A DNA stretch of 13,158 bases from Gemmatimonadota bacterium (GTDB lineage Bacteria; Gemmatimonadota; Gemmatimonadetes; Gemmatimonadales; GWC2-71-9): positions 1-13,158 of the forward strand of contig QHVD01000320.1 of the NCBI GenBank assembly GCA_003222235.1. The letters run 5' to 3'. The notes beneath the pieces are model-generated. The model searched no databases. It was not told the origin of the DNA and saw only the letters and a program-made list of their open reading frames with translations. Shown here one piece after another: positions 1-8,482 of this stretch. A program made the translations under genes and the position numbers. Positions within the stretch are counted from its first letter, which is position 1. Each line of letters starts with the position of its first letter.

Positions 1-69
1 TCCGCCCGCGCCCTTGGGACCTGGTTGGCGTGTCACTGGTGGCGGCGTGATGGCAAGGTACTGGCAGGA

Positions 70-845
70 CGCGTGCGTAGATGCTGTCGCGAAGCTGCCG
101 GCTTGCTGCCGATGAGCCTTCGCCTCACGGGCGGCAACTTTCTCGTGAGTTGGCTGCCACCTGACGTGGCTGCGTCGCTAACCAAGCGCTGCGAAGCGCG
201 CCCGTGTCTGAGTCTCTTCTCCCCGTCACCGGACGGGCGTCAGAGCACTGGTGGCGTAGGTGTGGGTAGATGCTGTCGCGAGGCTGGCGCTTGCCGACGA
301 CCACCCAGGTGCAACTGAAGAAAGATCCCGTGTTGAGCCTCAGCCTCTTCCCAATCAGCGACGCGACGACGCCTTGACTAGCCAGGCTGGCTCCGTCACG
401 GATCGGGGCCCGGAGCCCTCGTCGAACCGTCGCTTGGAGCCATTGCGCCTGAGTGCTGGCTGATGTGTGCGTAGATGCTGTCGCGAAGCTGCCGCCCCTC
501 CGGGCACGCCGTTTCTCGGAAACGATCCGCGTGGAGCTTCCCGCCTTCCTCCAATCCGCGATGCGACGACGGGTCGACTCACGACCGCTCACGACTGGCG
601 CCGGCACGGATCGCGATCCCAAGCCGGAGGAATTTTGGTCGGTGCCACTGTCGCCGTGTCATGGCTCCCGTATGGCGAGGCACCAGCAGGAGGTGTGGGT
701 CGATGTTGTCGCGAAGGTGGCGCCCATCCGAGCACCGCCGCTTCCTGGCGCTGATCCCCAGGGGTGACCGTCACGTGCCCTCGGATTGGCGACGCGACGA
801 CGCAGTGACCGGCGGCCCGCGCGCCACCGATCGCGACGCAATCCC
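70..845. repeat. Degenerate tandem array of about 200-bp non-coding units (four copies)
   Basis: A 24-bp core beginning GTAGATGCTGTCGCGA recurs at 77-100, 266-289, 471-494 and 699-722 with 0 to 4 substitutions, so the unit lengths are 189, 205 and 228 bp. The last three units share two further blocks at similar offsets: one ending GCGACGCGACGACG or a one-base variant (353-371, 553-571, 784-802), then CACGGATCG or CACCGATCG (397-405, 605-613, 825-833). Between blocks the units have diverged beyond easy alignment. Open frames cross the region on both strands, but none resembles a known protein and none spans the array consistently. I read it as a decayed direct-repeat array filling the first 900 bp, where I see no gene. 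Its function is unknown. Confidence 0.7.
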
Positions 846-887
846 GGGCGAAGTCTCGTCGGGGTCAGGGATGATGACGGCAGCGGC

Positions 888-934
888 GCGACATAGGTCC
901 GAAGCGCCCATATATTCATAGATTGGAATATATG
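888..934 (+). promoter_or_regulatory. arsR promoter and overlapping operator
   Basis: A perfect 9-bp inverted repeat, CATATATTC (909-917) and GAATATATG (926-934), is separated by 8 bp. Its right arm contains the candidate ATG of the ArsR gene. The left arm contains TATATT (911-916), a good -10 hexamer. GCGACA lies 17 bp upstream (888-893) as a weak -35. A dyad on the core promoter and start codon is the expected layout for an autorepressing ArsR/SmtB regulator: the bound dimer would block polymerase and be released by metalloid. The dyad is read directly; the regulatory role is inference. Confidence 0.6.
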
Positions 935-1372
935 AATTCGACCTCCCGCGGCGTGGACGAGCTCTTCGCCTCTCTCGGCGACCCCGTCCGCCTGCGGCTT
1001 GCCTGTTGTCTGCTCGCCGTTCCTCGCGGGGCTTGCGTGTGCGAGCTCGTCGATGCCCTCGACGTGTCCCAGCCCAATGTGAGCCGGCACTTGAAGGTCC
1101 TGAAGGGGGCGCGCTTGGTCGAGGAGCGGCGCGACGGTCGCTGGATGTATTACCACCTGCGCCCGCCCGACCAGCCGGTTCTCGAACGCATCCGCTCGTG
1201 CCTCGAGACGGTGTCCGGTTGCGCCGACCTGCAGGTGGACTTGCGTCGGCTGCGCGCGCGTCTCGACCTGCGGCGAGACGGGCGGTGCGTGCTCGGGACC
1301 AGGATGATGTCCAGCCGCTCGAACGCGGGGAGAGGAGGCGAGCGACCTGTGCGACTGCCAGCGCTCCACTGA
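932..1372 (+). CDS. arsR: ArsR/SmtB-family metalloregulator with CVC arsenic-type metal box
   Basis: This is a winged-helix transcriptional repressor of about 146 residues. Residues 9-24 resemble the ArsR N-terminal helices (DELFASLGDPVRLRL). Residues 34-41 hold ACVCELVD, the CxC metalloid site of E. coli-type ArsR (Cys35 and Cys37), and the recognition helix SQPNVSRHLKVL (46-57) follows directly, then the wing RRDGRWMYYHL. Family knowledge predicts As(III)/Sb(III)-responsive derepression. There is no good Shine-Dalgarno. An in-frame TTG at 923, 6 nt after the -10, is an alternative start. No arsenic pump, reductase or methylase is next to it, so its targets are not visible. The last 19 codons fall inside dispersed repeat R2, so the native C-terminus has probably been replaced. 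Family is secure; exact ligand and both ends are less so. Confidence 0.85.
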   Translation: MNSTSRGVDELFASLGDPVRLRLACCLLAVPRGACVCELVDALDVSQPNVSRHLKVLKGARLVEERRDGRWMYYHLRPPDQPVLERIRSCLETVSGCADLQVDLRRLRARLDLRRDGRCVLGTRMMSSRSNAGRGGERPVRLPALH

Positions 1373-1397
1373 CGGCGGCGACGGCTGAAGTCCCTCC
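1316..1397 (+). repeat. Dispersed repeat R2, copy a (supplies the arsR 3' end)
   Basis: About 80 bp nearly identical to 1730-1809, starting at CGCTCGAACGCGGGGAG and ending at CTGAAGTCCCTCC. Copy a differs mainly by a 2-bp insertion. Each copy can form a hairpin from CGCTCG pairing with CGAGCG about 18 bp later. A pyrimidine-rich stretch with few purines follows (about 1391-1433). The arsR stop codon (1370-1372) is in this repeat. Confidence 0.8.
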
Positions 1398-1484
1398 GCC
1401 CTCCCCTCCGCTCCCGTCCCTCCCCTCTCCTCCAAGTCGCGCGCGCGGCCGCGGCCGTGGCCGGAGCCGATCGCGTTGTGTGAA

Positions 1485-1721
1485 CCGCTTCAGCGGGCGC
1501 TCAAGCCGCGCTTGAGGTGGGCCCATGCCGTTGCCAATCGTCGTGCGAGGTTCGGATGGAATTGCGCGGTAGGAGTAGTGGGTCACCGTCGCGGGCGTTT
1601 AGCACGTCCTTCAGGACACGCTCGAGCCGAGGGCGCCCTTCAGGGCGTCCAATCAATCCACGTCGGGACTCTTCAGGGAGTGTTTCAGCACGCTGTTAAT
1701 GCCTGGTGCCCGCCACTGCGT
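1485..1721 (+). repeat. Dispersed hairpin-rich repeat R3, copy a
   Basis: This 237-bp element matches 2194-2433 at about 93% by eye. It carries several short hairpins with CTTCAG at or near the tip: CCGC-TTCA-GCGG (1485-1496), GTCC-TTCA-GGAC (1606-1617), GGGCGCCC-TTCA-GGGCGTCC (1631-1650, eight pairs including one G-T) and ACTCT-TCAG-GGAGT (1668-1681). A fifth TTCAG at 1684-1688 is flanked by GTG and CAC. I found no open frame preserved in both copies and no terminal transposon signature. It may be a structured non-coding RNA gene, a REP-like element or a non-autonomous mobile element. Confidence 0.8.
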
Positions 1722-1729
1722 CCCTGAGT

Positions 1730-1809
1730 CGCTCGAACGCGGGGAGAAGAGGCGAGCGACCTGCGACTGCCAGCGCTCCACTGACGGCGGCGACGGCTGA
1801 AGTCCCTCC
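1730..1809 (+). repeat. Dispersed repeat R2, copy b, joined to R3 copy a
   Basis: Second copy of the 80-bp R2 repeat. It starts only 8 bp after R3 copy a ends, so 1485-1809 looks like one composite R3-R2 unit. The other R2 (1316) and other R3 (2194) would then be partial copies in the same orientation. TCGCTCG (1729-1735) can pair with CGAGCGA near 1753-1759. An uninterrupted 24-nt pyrimidine tract follows at 1803-1826. Confidence 0.8.
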
Positions 1810-2193
1810 CCTCTCCTCCCCCTCCCACTCCTGGAGGTGCACTTCGTTGTGGATCTCTGCTGAGGCCCGAACGCTCCGAACGACACCCGTCGCGCGCTCG
1901 GCCGCGGCCCCGACGGTGGGCGAGCCATCGCGCTCGCCGCGCTGTCGGAAAGTGCGGTCCAGTCGAAGCTGGCTATCGCGAGCTTCTAGGAGCACGTCGC
2001 ACATCTTGTTCAAGCGATCACCGCTCGAGCCCACGCGATCGCGGCGTTGGAGGTCGACGCTCCGCGGCAGCACCAGTGTCGCGCCGTGCCGCCGGCGGTC
2101 ACTCACGAGGATCCTGTTCGCTGAGTCGTGCCCTGGCCGGGAAGCGCCTGCGGACTCGCCGCCGCACCGCGCCTGTGACCGGCGTGATGAACT
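1810..2193. other. Non-coding spacer between repeat copies, no recognisable gene
   Basis: After the pyrimidine tract I find no feature I can name. Open frames cross it on both strands, but their translations resemble no family I know and run into the flanking repeats, which argues against real genes. A decayed gene or the interior of a disrupted element is possible. Confidence 0.4.
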
Positions 2194-2433
2194 CCGCTTC
2201 AGCGGGTGCTGCCCAAGCCGCGCTCGAGGTGGGCCCCTGCCGTTCCCAATCGTCGTGCGAGGTTTGGATGGAACTGCGCCGGTAGGAGTAGTGGTCGCCG
2301 TCGCGGGCGTTTAGCACGTCCTTCAGGACGCGCTCGAGCCGAGGGCGCCCTTCAGGGCGTCCAATCAATCCACGTCGGGACTCTTCCGGGAGTTTTTCAG
2401 CACGCTGTTAATGTCTGGTGCCCGCCACTGCGT
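2194..2433 (+). repeat. Dispersed hairpin-rich repeat R3, copy b
   Basis: Second, 240-bp copy of R3. Hairpins 1-3 are kept: CCGC-TTCA-GCGG at 2194-2205; CGTCC-TTCA-GGACG, which has one more base pair than in copy a; and the eight-pair stem. Hairpin 4 keeps its stem but its loop changes from TCAG to TCCG. Most differences from copy a spare the stems. The copy ends at a run of nine C (2435-2443) instead of continuing into R2. Confidence 0.8.
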
Positions 2434-2511
2434 TCCCCCCCCCGACCGTGAGGCGCACGCCCCGTAGCTACCGGGGGTCGAGTAGCGACGCCCCGCCGCG
2501 ACCCCGCACTC

Positions 2512-2539
2512 ATTTAAGGAAGGATTTATTTAAGGAAGG
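2512..2539. repeat. Short AT-rich tandem repeat (ATTTAAGGAAGG, period 16)
   Basis: ATTTAAGGAAGG occurs at 2512-2523 and exactly again at 2528-2539, separated by ATTT. It is a small AT-rich island in very GC-rich sequence, just past the 3' end of def on the opposite strand. No function is evident; a local duplication is the simplest reading. Confidence 0.7.
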
Positions 2540-2540
2540 G

Positions 2541-2586
2541 GACGCCCGCGGCGCGCCGTGGTCGCTCCTCAGCCCCCCCGGGCGTC
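2541..2586 (-). terminator. Possible terminator structure at the end of def
   Basis: GACGCCCG (2541-2548) pairs perfectly with CGGGCGTC (2579-2586), and the loop contains the palindrome CGGCGCGCCG (2549-2558). Read on the minus strand, the structure begins at the def stop codon and is followed by CCCCTTCCTTAAAT, not a clean U-tract, so intrinsic termination is only plausible. Confidence 0.35.
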
Positions 2587-3133
2587 ACGTTATTTCGCGG
2601 GGCTTCGGTGCGCCGTAGCGCTCCGCCACGTCGTGGAGCTTCTCCCACTCGGAGCGGAACGCGAACGGGTCGAGACCGGTCGCGCGGTCGAGGGCGAGGA
2701 TTCCGTCAAGGTGGTCGATCTCATGCTGCAGCAGCTCGGACATCGGGCCCTCGAGCTGCATCGTGTGTTGCTTGCCCTTCAGGTCGGTGTACGTGAGGGT
2801 CGCCTGGTAAGCGCGGGTCACGCGGACCAGCAGGCCGGGAAACGAGAAGCAGTCGTCCCACACGAGGAAGTCCTCGGGGCCGACGTCGGTGATCTCCGGG
2901 TTGATCATGGTCCAGCGCTGCTTGTCCAACTCGACGAACACGATCCGTACCGGAGCGCCGATCTGCGGCGCCGCGACGGCCCGGCCCATCGCGTACTTCT
3001 TTCTCGCGGTGCGGAGCGTGTCCCGCAGGTCGTCCGCGATGAGGCGTGTAGCGGCGGACTTGGGGCTCTGGACCCGCTCGCAGCGGGCCCGGAGGATCGG
3101 GTCGCCCAGTTGGCGAAGACGACGCGGCGCCAT
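2585..3133 (-). CDS. def: Peptide deformylase, divergent motif II
   Basis: This 182-residue protein would remove the N-formyl group from nascent polypeptides as a cytoplasmic metallohydrolase. All three family motifs are present: motif I GRAVAAPQIG (50-59), motif II around Cys95 (WDDCFSFP, 92-99) and motif III HEIDH (137-141), giving metal ligands Cys95, His137 and His141 with Glu138 as general base. Motif II is unusual: the canonical EGCLS is here DDCFS, as in divergent or secondary deformylases. The ATG at 3133 is the only start close before the conserved N-terminus; the frame stays open much further upstream but the extension looks non-coding. There is no clear Shine-Dalgarno, and a perfect inverted repeat sits directly upstream. 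It is divergent from the nucleotidyltransferase gene. Confidence 0.9.
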   Translation of the reverse strand: MAPRRLRQLGDPILRARCERVQSPKSAATRLIADDLRDTLRTARKKYAMGRAVAAPQIGAPVRIVFVELDKQRWTMINPEITDVGPEDFLVWDDCFSFPGLLVRVTRAYQATLTYTDLKGKQHTMQLEGPMSELLQHEIDHLDGILALDRATGLDPFAFRSEWEKLHDVAERYGAPKPREIT

Positions 3134-3135
3134 GG

Positions 3136-3160
3136 GTCGCCAATTTGGGGGTTTGGCGAC
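3136..3160 (-). promoter_or_regulatory. Perfect inverted repeat immediately upstream of def
   Basis: GTCGCCAA (3136-3143) and TTGGCGAC (3153-3160) are perfect inverted 8-mers with a 9-bp spacer, ending 2 bp before the def start codon. The position suits an operator, or a 5'-leader hairpin if transcription starts upstream. No regulator is known for it. Confidence 0.4.
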
Positions 3161-3198
3161 GGTGTGCAACTGGCCGCGACCGAGGCGTTGGTTCCACA

Positions 3199-3278
3199 GG
3201 TTAACGACGGGGCGGCGCTGGGGCTTCAACTGGCGTGCGGAGGCTCGGTTACGGGCGCCGTAGGCCCCAACGTTAACC
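3199..3278. promoter_or_regulatory. Paired inverted GGTTAACG sites in the divergent intergenic region
   Basis: GGTTAACG (3199-3206) faces its exact reverse complement CGTTAACC (3271-3278). Extending inward to include GGGG, the 14-mers agree at 12 positions. The pair lies between the divergent def and nucleotidyltransferase starts and could be two half-sites or two copies of one binding site. Chance is not excluded. Confidence 0.35.
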
Positions 3279-3329
3279 GCCCATTCGGCGCTCTGGACAG
3301 GGGCCGGTTCGTGACTCTTTGTTTCTCTT

Positions 3330-3941
3330 ATGGCCATCGCTGGCGTCGTGCTCGCGGGCGGCCGCTCGACGCGGATGGGCACTCCCAAGGCGCTGCTCGA
3401 CTTCCGGGGCGAGCCCTTCGTGTTGCGCATTCTCGAAGCCTTGGAAGCGCTCGAGCTGAAGGTCCGGCTGGTAGTCCTCGGGCCGGACGCACCTCGGATC
3501 CGGCCTTTTCTCGCCCCCCGGGAGTGCGTGATCCTTGAAAACCCCGACGTCGAGGGAGGTCCGATCGTCTCGCTCCGCGTCGCCCTCACGGCCCTCCGCC
3601 CCCTACGCCCAGCCGCCCTGCTGGCTTGGCCGGTCGACCTCCCGCACGTCCGGGTCTCCAGCGTCGAGCGGCTACTTCAGGCTCACCGGCGGTTCCGCGC
3701 TCCAGCCACCCTCCCCGCGTTCGGGGAGCGCAGAGGTCATCCGGTGCTCTGGGACTCGTCCCTTTTCTCCGAATTGGAGACCAGCGAAGAGGCGACCCGG
3801 CACGGAGGTCAAGCCGTGCTCCGGCGGCACGAGGATCAGCTCCTGGTCGTTCCGGTCGATGACCCCGCCGTCATCGACGACCTGAACACCCCGGAGGATT
3901 ACGAGCGACTCGTGCGCAACCTGAACCGGGACATTTATTGA
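3330..3941 (+). CDS. MobA/MocA-like NTP transferase
   Basis: A 203-residue cytoplasmic GT-A-fold nucleotidyltransferase. The N-terminal signature VVLAGGRSTRMGTPK (6-20) is the NTP-binding loop with its lysine; PVDLPHV (101-107) carries the metal-binding aspartate; RRGHPVLW (134-141) and DDLNTPEDY (183-191) are typical of the MobA/MocA group, which joins GMP or CMP to molybdopterin. The GHPVLW motif leans towards the MocA cytidylyltransferase side. No molybdenum cofactor genes are nearby, so the substrate stays open and a related sugar or lipid nucleotidyltransferase is possible. The ATG at 3330 sits directly before the conserved N-terminus with no Shine-Dalgarno. It is divergent from def and ends about 80 bp before the suf promoter island. 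Confidence 0.85.
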   Translation: MAIAGVVLAGGRSTRMGTPKALLDFRGEPFVLRILEALEALELKVRLVVLGPDAPRIRPFLAPRECVILENPDVEGGPIVSLRVALTALRPLRPAALLAWPVDLPHVRVSSVERLLQAHRRFRAPATLPAFGERRGHPVLWDSSLFSELETSEEATRHGGQAVLRRHEDQLLVVPVDDPAVIDDLNTPEDYERLVRNLNRDIY

Positions 3942-4023
3942 GTCCCGCGGGTCCGGCAGGGGACGTAGCGTTTGGCGCTGATGGCGAGCTACAAGTACAG
4001 AGCAATAAACGATTTACGAAATA

Positions 4024-4039
4024 TCAACCATGTGGTTGA
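4024..4039. promoter_or_regulatory. Candidate SufR operator (CAAC-N6-GTTG palindrome)
   Basis: TCAACCA (4024-4030) and TGGTTGA (4033-4039) form a perfect 7-bp inverted repeat around TG. It contains CAAC (4025-4028), six bases and GTTG (4035-4038), the same form as the SufR operator described in Synechocystis. It lies about 150 bp upstream of a gene that itself encodes a SufR-like protein, inside an AT-richer island. The TTGACA at 4036-4041 overlaps its right arm but I see no -10 at the proper distance. Sequence match is direct; binding is inference. Confidence 0.55.
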
Positions 4040-4148
4040 CACTGTGCCGTCTCCGGACCGGCTGCCCATGGACAAGCAGTTCGCTAAGGAGGACCCAAGC
4101 GAGAGTTCAGCAACGAGTTACGAATTCAAACCAAGATGCTTTGACTTA

Positions 4149-4177
4149 TTGACAATCCCGAGTCTTTCGCTTAGGAT
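4149..4177 (+). promoter_or_regulatory. Near-consensus sigma-70 promoter of the suf operon
   Basis: TTGACA (4149-4154), a 17-bp spacer, then TAGGAT (4172-4177). Transcription would begin at about 4184-4188, at or a few bases before the sufR ATG at 4188, implying a leaderless or nearly leaderless mRNA. The local sequence is clearly AT-richer than the flanking genes. Confidence 0.65.
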
Positions 4178-4187
4178 TTGGCTCGCT

Positions 4188-4849
4188 ATGGGAGCCGACT
4201 CGCCACAACTCGCAGCACTCAAAGGACTTCGGGGTGAGGTCCTCCTCGAGCTCAAGCGCGCCCAGCCGTGCACGACCAAGCAGCTTGCCGAGAAGCTGGA
4301 CGTGTCCCCTAACGCGATCCGCCACCACCTCAAGGAGTTGGAGGGCAAGGCGCTGGTCGTATACGGTCGCGAGCAGCGCGGCGTAGGGGCACCGACCTAT
4401 GCGTACCGCTTGAGCGCGAGGGGCGAGGCGCTGTTTCCGCGCGCGTACGAGGAGGCGCTCACGGACGTACTTGGGCGCGTCGCCGAGAAATCCGGCCGTG
4501 AGGCGGCGGTCGAGTTGTTCGAGGATCGTTACCGGGAGCTGACGCGCAGCCTCCTCGCGGAGCTGAGCGGCGCGACGGTCGCCGAGCGCTTGGACCATGT
4601 GGCTCGGCTGATGAGCGAGCAGGGCTACATGGCGGACTGGCAGGAGTCCTCCGGGACCTTCCGGCTGTCCGAGCACAATTGCGCCATCCGTGCGGTGGCC
4701 GAGCGGTTCCCCGAGGTATGCGCGGCAGAAGAGCGGTTCCTTCGTGAGGTGCTTGGCGCCCAGGTGGAGCGGCGCAGCCATATCGCGAGCGGCTGCAACG
4801 CCTGCGAGTACGCGATCACAGTCGCCCCCCAGTCACGTCCGGAGTCCAC

Positions 4850-4853
<4 letters not shown>
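4188..4853 (+). CDS. sufR: SufR-like Fe-S-sensing transcriptional repressor of the suf operon
   Basis: A 221-residue regulator. An N-terminal winged helix (about residues 10-75) has the recognition helix SPNAIRHHLKEL (40-51) and a wing GVGAPTYAY (66-73). The C-terminal part holds four cysteines, Cys165, Cys178, Cys203 and Cys206 (CX12C ... CX2C), like SufR of cyanobacteria and actinobacteria, where the cysteines bind a cluster and cluster loss relieves repression of suf. The open frame extends upstream to 3972, with other starts at 3981 and 4068. I chose ATG 4188 because the domain begins there, a strong promoter abuts it, and the upstream segment is AT-rich and not protein-like. Its stop overlaps the sufB start (ATGA), so the two are translationally coupled. 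It is the first gene of the operon and probably autoregulated through the palindrome at 4024-4039. Confidence 0.85.
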
Positions 4854-6285
<1,432 letters not shown>

Positions 6286-6292
6286 ACTCTAA

Positions 6293-6327
6293 CCCCGGGC
6301 GCGAGCCCGGGGCCGGGCGCAAGCCCG
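6293..6327 (+). promoter_or_regulatory. Two tandem GNRA-tetraloop hairpins between sufB and sufC
   Basis: CCCCGGGC-GCGA-GCCCGGGG (6293-6312) is a perfect 8-bp stem with a GCGA loop. CGGGC-GCAA-GCCCG (6314-6327) is a perfect 5-bp stem with a GCAA loop, starting one base later. Both loops are GNRA. They fill half of the only sizeable gap in the otherwise overlapping suf genes. They may tune mRNA stability or SufC expression; there is no U-tract, so termination is unlikely. Confidence 0.6.
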
Positions 6328-6353
6328 TGGGGGAGCGGGGACGCAAGCACGCC

Positions 6354-7105
<752 letters not shown>

Positions 7106-7109
<4 letters not shown>

Positions 7110-8482
7110 CGCCGCTCGGGAAGGCGCCCGATGTGTCAGACGTGCCAGACGTGATAAATCGGTACGTCGCCGACTTCCGGGCGTTCGCGGCGAACGGCGC
7201 TGGGGGCGCTCCGTCGTGGCTCAAGGAGATCCGTGAGGGCGCGATCGCGCGCTTCGCTCAGCTCGGGTTCCCGACCACGAAGCAGGAGGCATGGCGTTTC
7301 ACGAGCGTCGCGCCCATTGCGGAGACCCGGTTCGTGCGCGCGCCGGGGAGCGAGGTCCCCGTCTCCGAGAGCCAGGTCGCGCCGCTCCTGCTCCGTGGGG
7401 CGGCGGGGCCCCGGGCCGTCTTCGTGGACGGACGTCATGCCCCGGCGCTGTCGTCGCGCGTCGGGCTGCCCCAGGCCGTCGAGGCGGGGAGCCTGGCCGC
7501 GGCGCTCCAGGCCGGCGGCGGCAGCGAGCTCGCCCGGGCTCACCTCGCCCGCCACGCGACCTGGCGGGAGAGCCCCTTCGCGGCCCTCAACACGGCGTTC
7601 CTGCTGGACGGGGCGTTCGTGCACATCCCGGCTGGAATCGCGCTCGAGCAGCCGCTGGAATTGCTGTTCATCAGCACGGGTCAGAGTTTGGGACCGACCG
7701 TCACACATCCGCGCAGCCTGGTCGTCGTCGATCGAGGCGCCGAGGCCGCCGTGATCGAGCACTATGTCTCGCTCGCGCGCGGCGTGTACTGGACCAACGC
7801 GGTGGCGGAGGTCGTCGTCGACGACGAGGCGCGCGTGGAGTACTATCGCGTCCAAGGCGAGAGCCGGGACGCCTATCACGTCGCCACCACGCACTCCCGG
7901 CAGGGACGGGACAGCTACCTCGGCCTGCACGTGGTGACGCTCGGCGCGGCCCTCGCCCGCCACGACGTCCATACCGTGCTCGACGGGACGGGGGCGGAGC
8001 TGATCCTGAATGGCCTTTACCTGCTCGGCGGGACGCAGCACGCGGATCATCACACACTCATCGAGCACGCGCGGCCGCACTGCGCGAGCCATGAGTTCTT
8101 CAACGGCGTGTTGGACGAGCGGGCGCACGGCGTGTTCACCGGGCGCATCATCGTGCGGCCCGGCGCCCAGCGGACCGACTCCAAGCAGACCAACAACAAT
8201 CTGTTGCTCTCGACCGAGGCCCGGGCAGACAGCCAGCCGCAGCTCGAGATCTACGCCGACGACGTCAAGTGCACCCACGGCTCGACGGTCGGCCCGCTCG
8301 ACCAGACGGCGCTGTACTACCTGCGGAGCCGCGGCCTCTCTGCCGAGACGGCACAGAGTCTCCTGACCTACGGGTTCGCCGCCGAGATCCTCGGCCGGAT
8401 GCGGCGCGCGGAGGTGCGCGAGCGGCTCGACCAGGTGGTACGCGACCGGCTCGAGTCGGGCGCCGCGGCGAGGGCCGCGTAA
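7106..8482 (+). CDS. sufD: SufD, Fe-S scaffold subunit
   Basis: A 458-residue paralogue of SufB that completes the SufBC2D scaffold and is linked in the family to iron entry. The N-terminal helical part contains the usual FPTTKQEAWRFTS (55-67). The right-handed beta-helix core follows, with HIPAGIALEQPL, HHTLIEHARPHC (315-326) and KQTNNNLLLS (360-369). VKCTHGSTVGPLD (387-399) carries His391, equivalent to the functionally important His360 of E. coli SufD. The C-terminus RGLSAETAQSLLTYGFAAEIL is family-typical. The start overlaps the sufC stop by 4 bp and the stop shares one base with the sufS start (TAATG), so coupling is tight on both sides. Confidence 0.95.

Noticed and set aside
1..900. 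CRISPR array
   Set aside because: The repeats are spaced about 190-230 bp apart, are imperfect, and have no uniform spacers or cas genes nearby.
659..1586. Long minus-strand open frames (258 and 271 codons) opposite arsR
   Set aside because: They are antisense to a well-supported ArsR gene, are dominated by Arg, Pro, Ser and Gly as expected from GC-rich shadows, and resemble no family.
3134..3589. N-terminal extension of the deformylase frame up to 3589
   Set aside because: The extension overlaps the nucleotidyltransferase gene antisense, is low-complexity Arg/Ser/Pro-rich, and the conserved deformylase N-terminus begins at the ATG at 3133.
4085..4093. Strong Shine-Dalgarno-like TAAGGAGGA in the suf upstream region
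   Set aside because: No ATG, GTG or TTG lies at a usable distance downstream, so it does not mark a start I can support.
3972..4187. N-terminal extension of sufR from 3972
   Set aside because: The segment is AT-rich, contains the promoter and candidate operator, and adds 72 residues absent from the family; ATG 4188 fits better.
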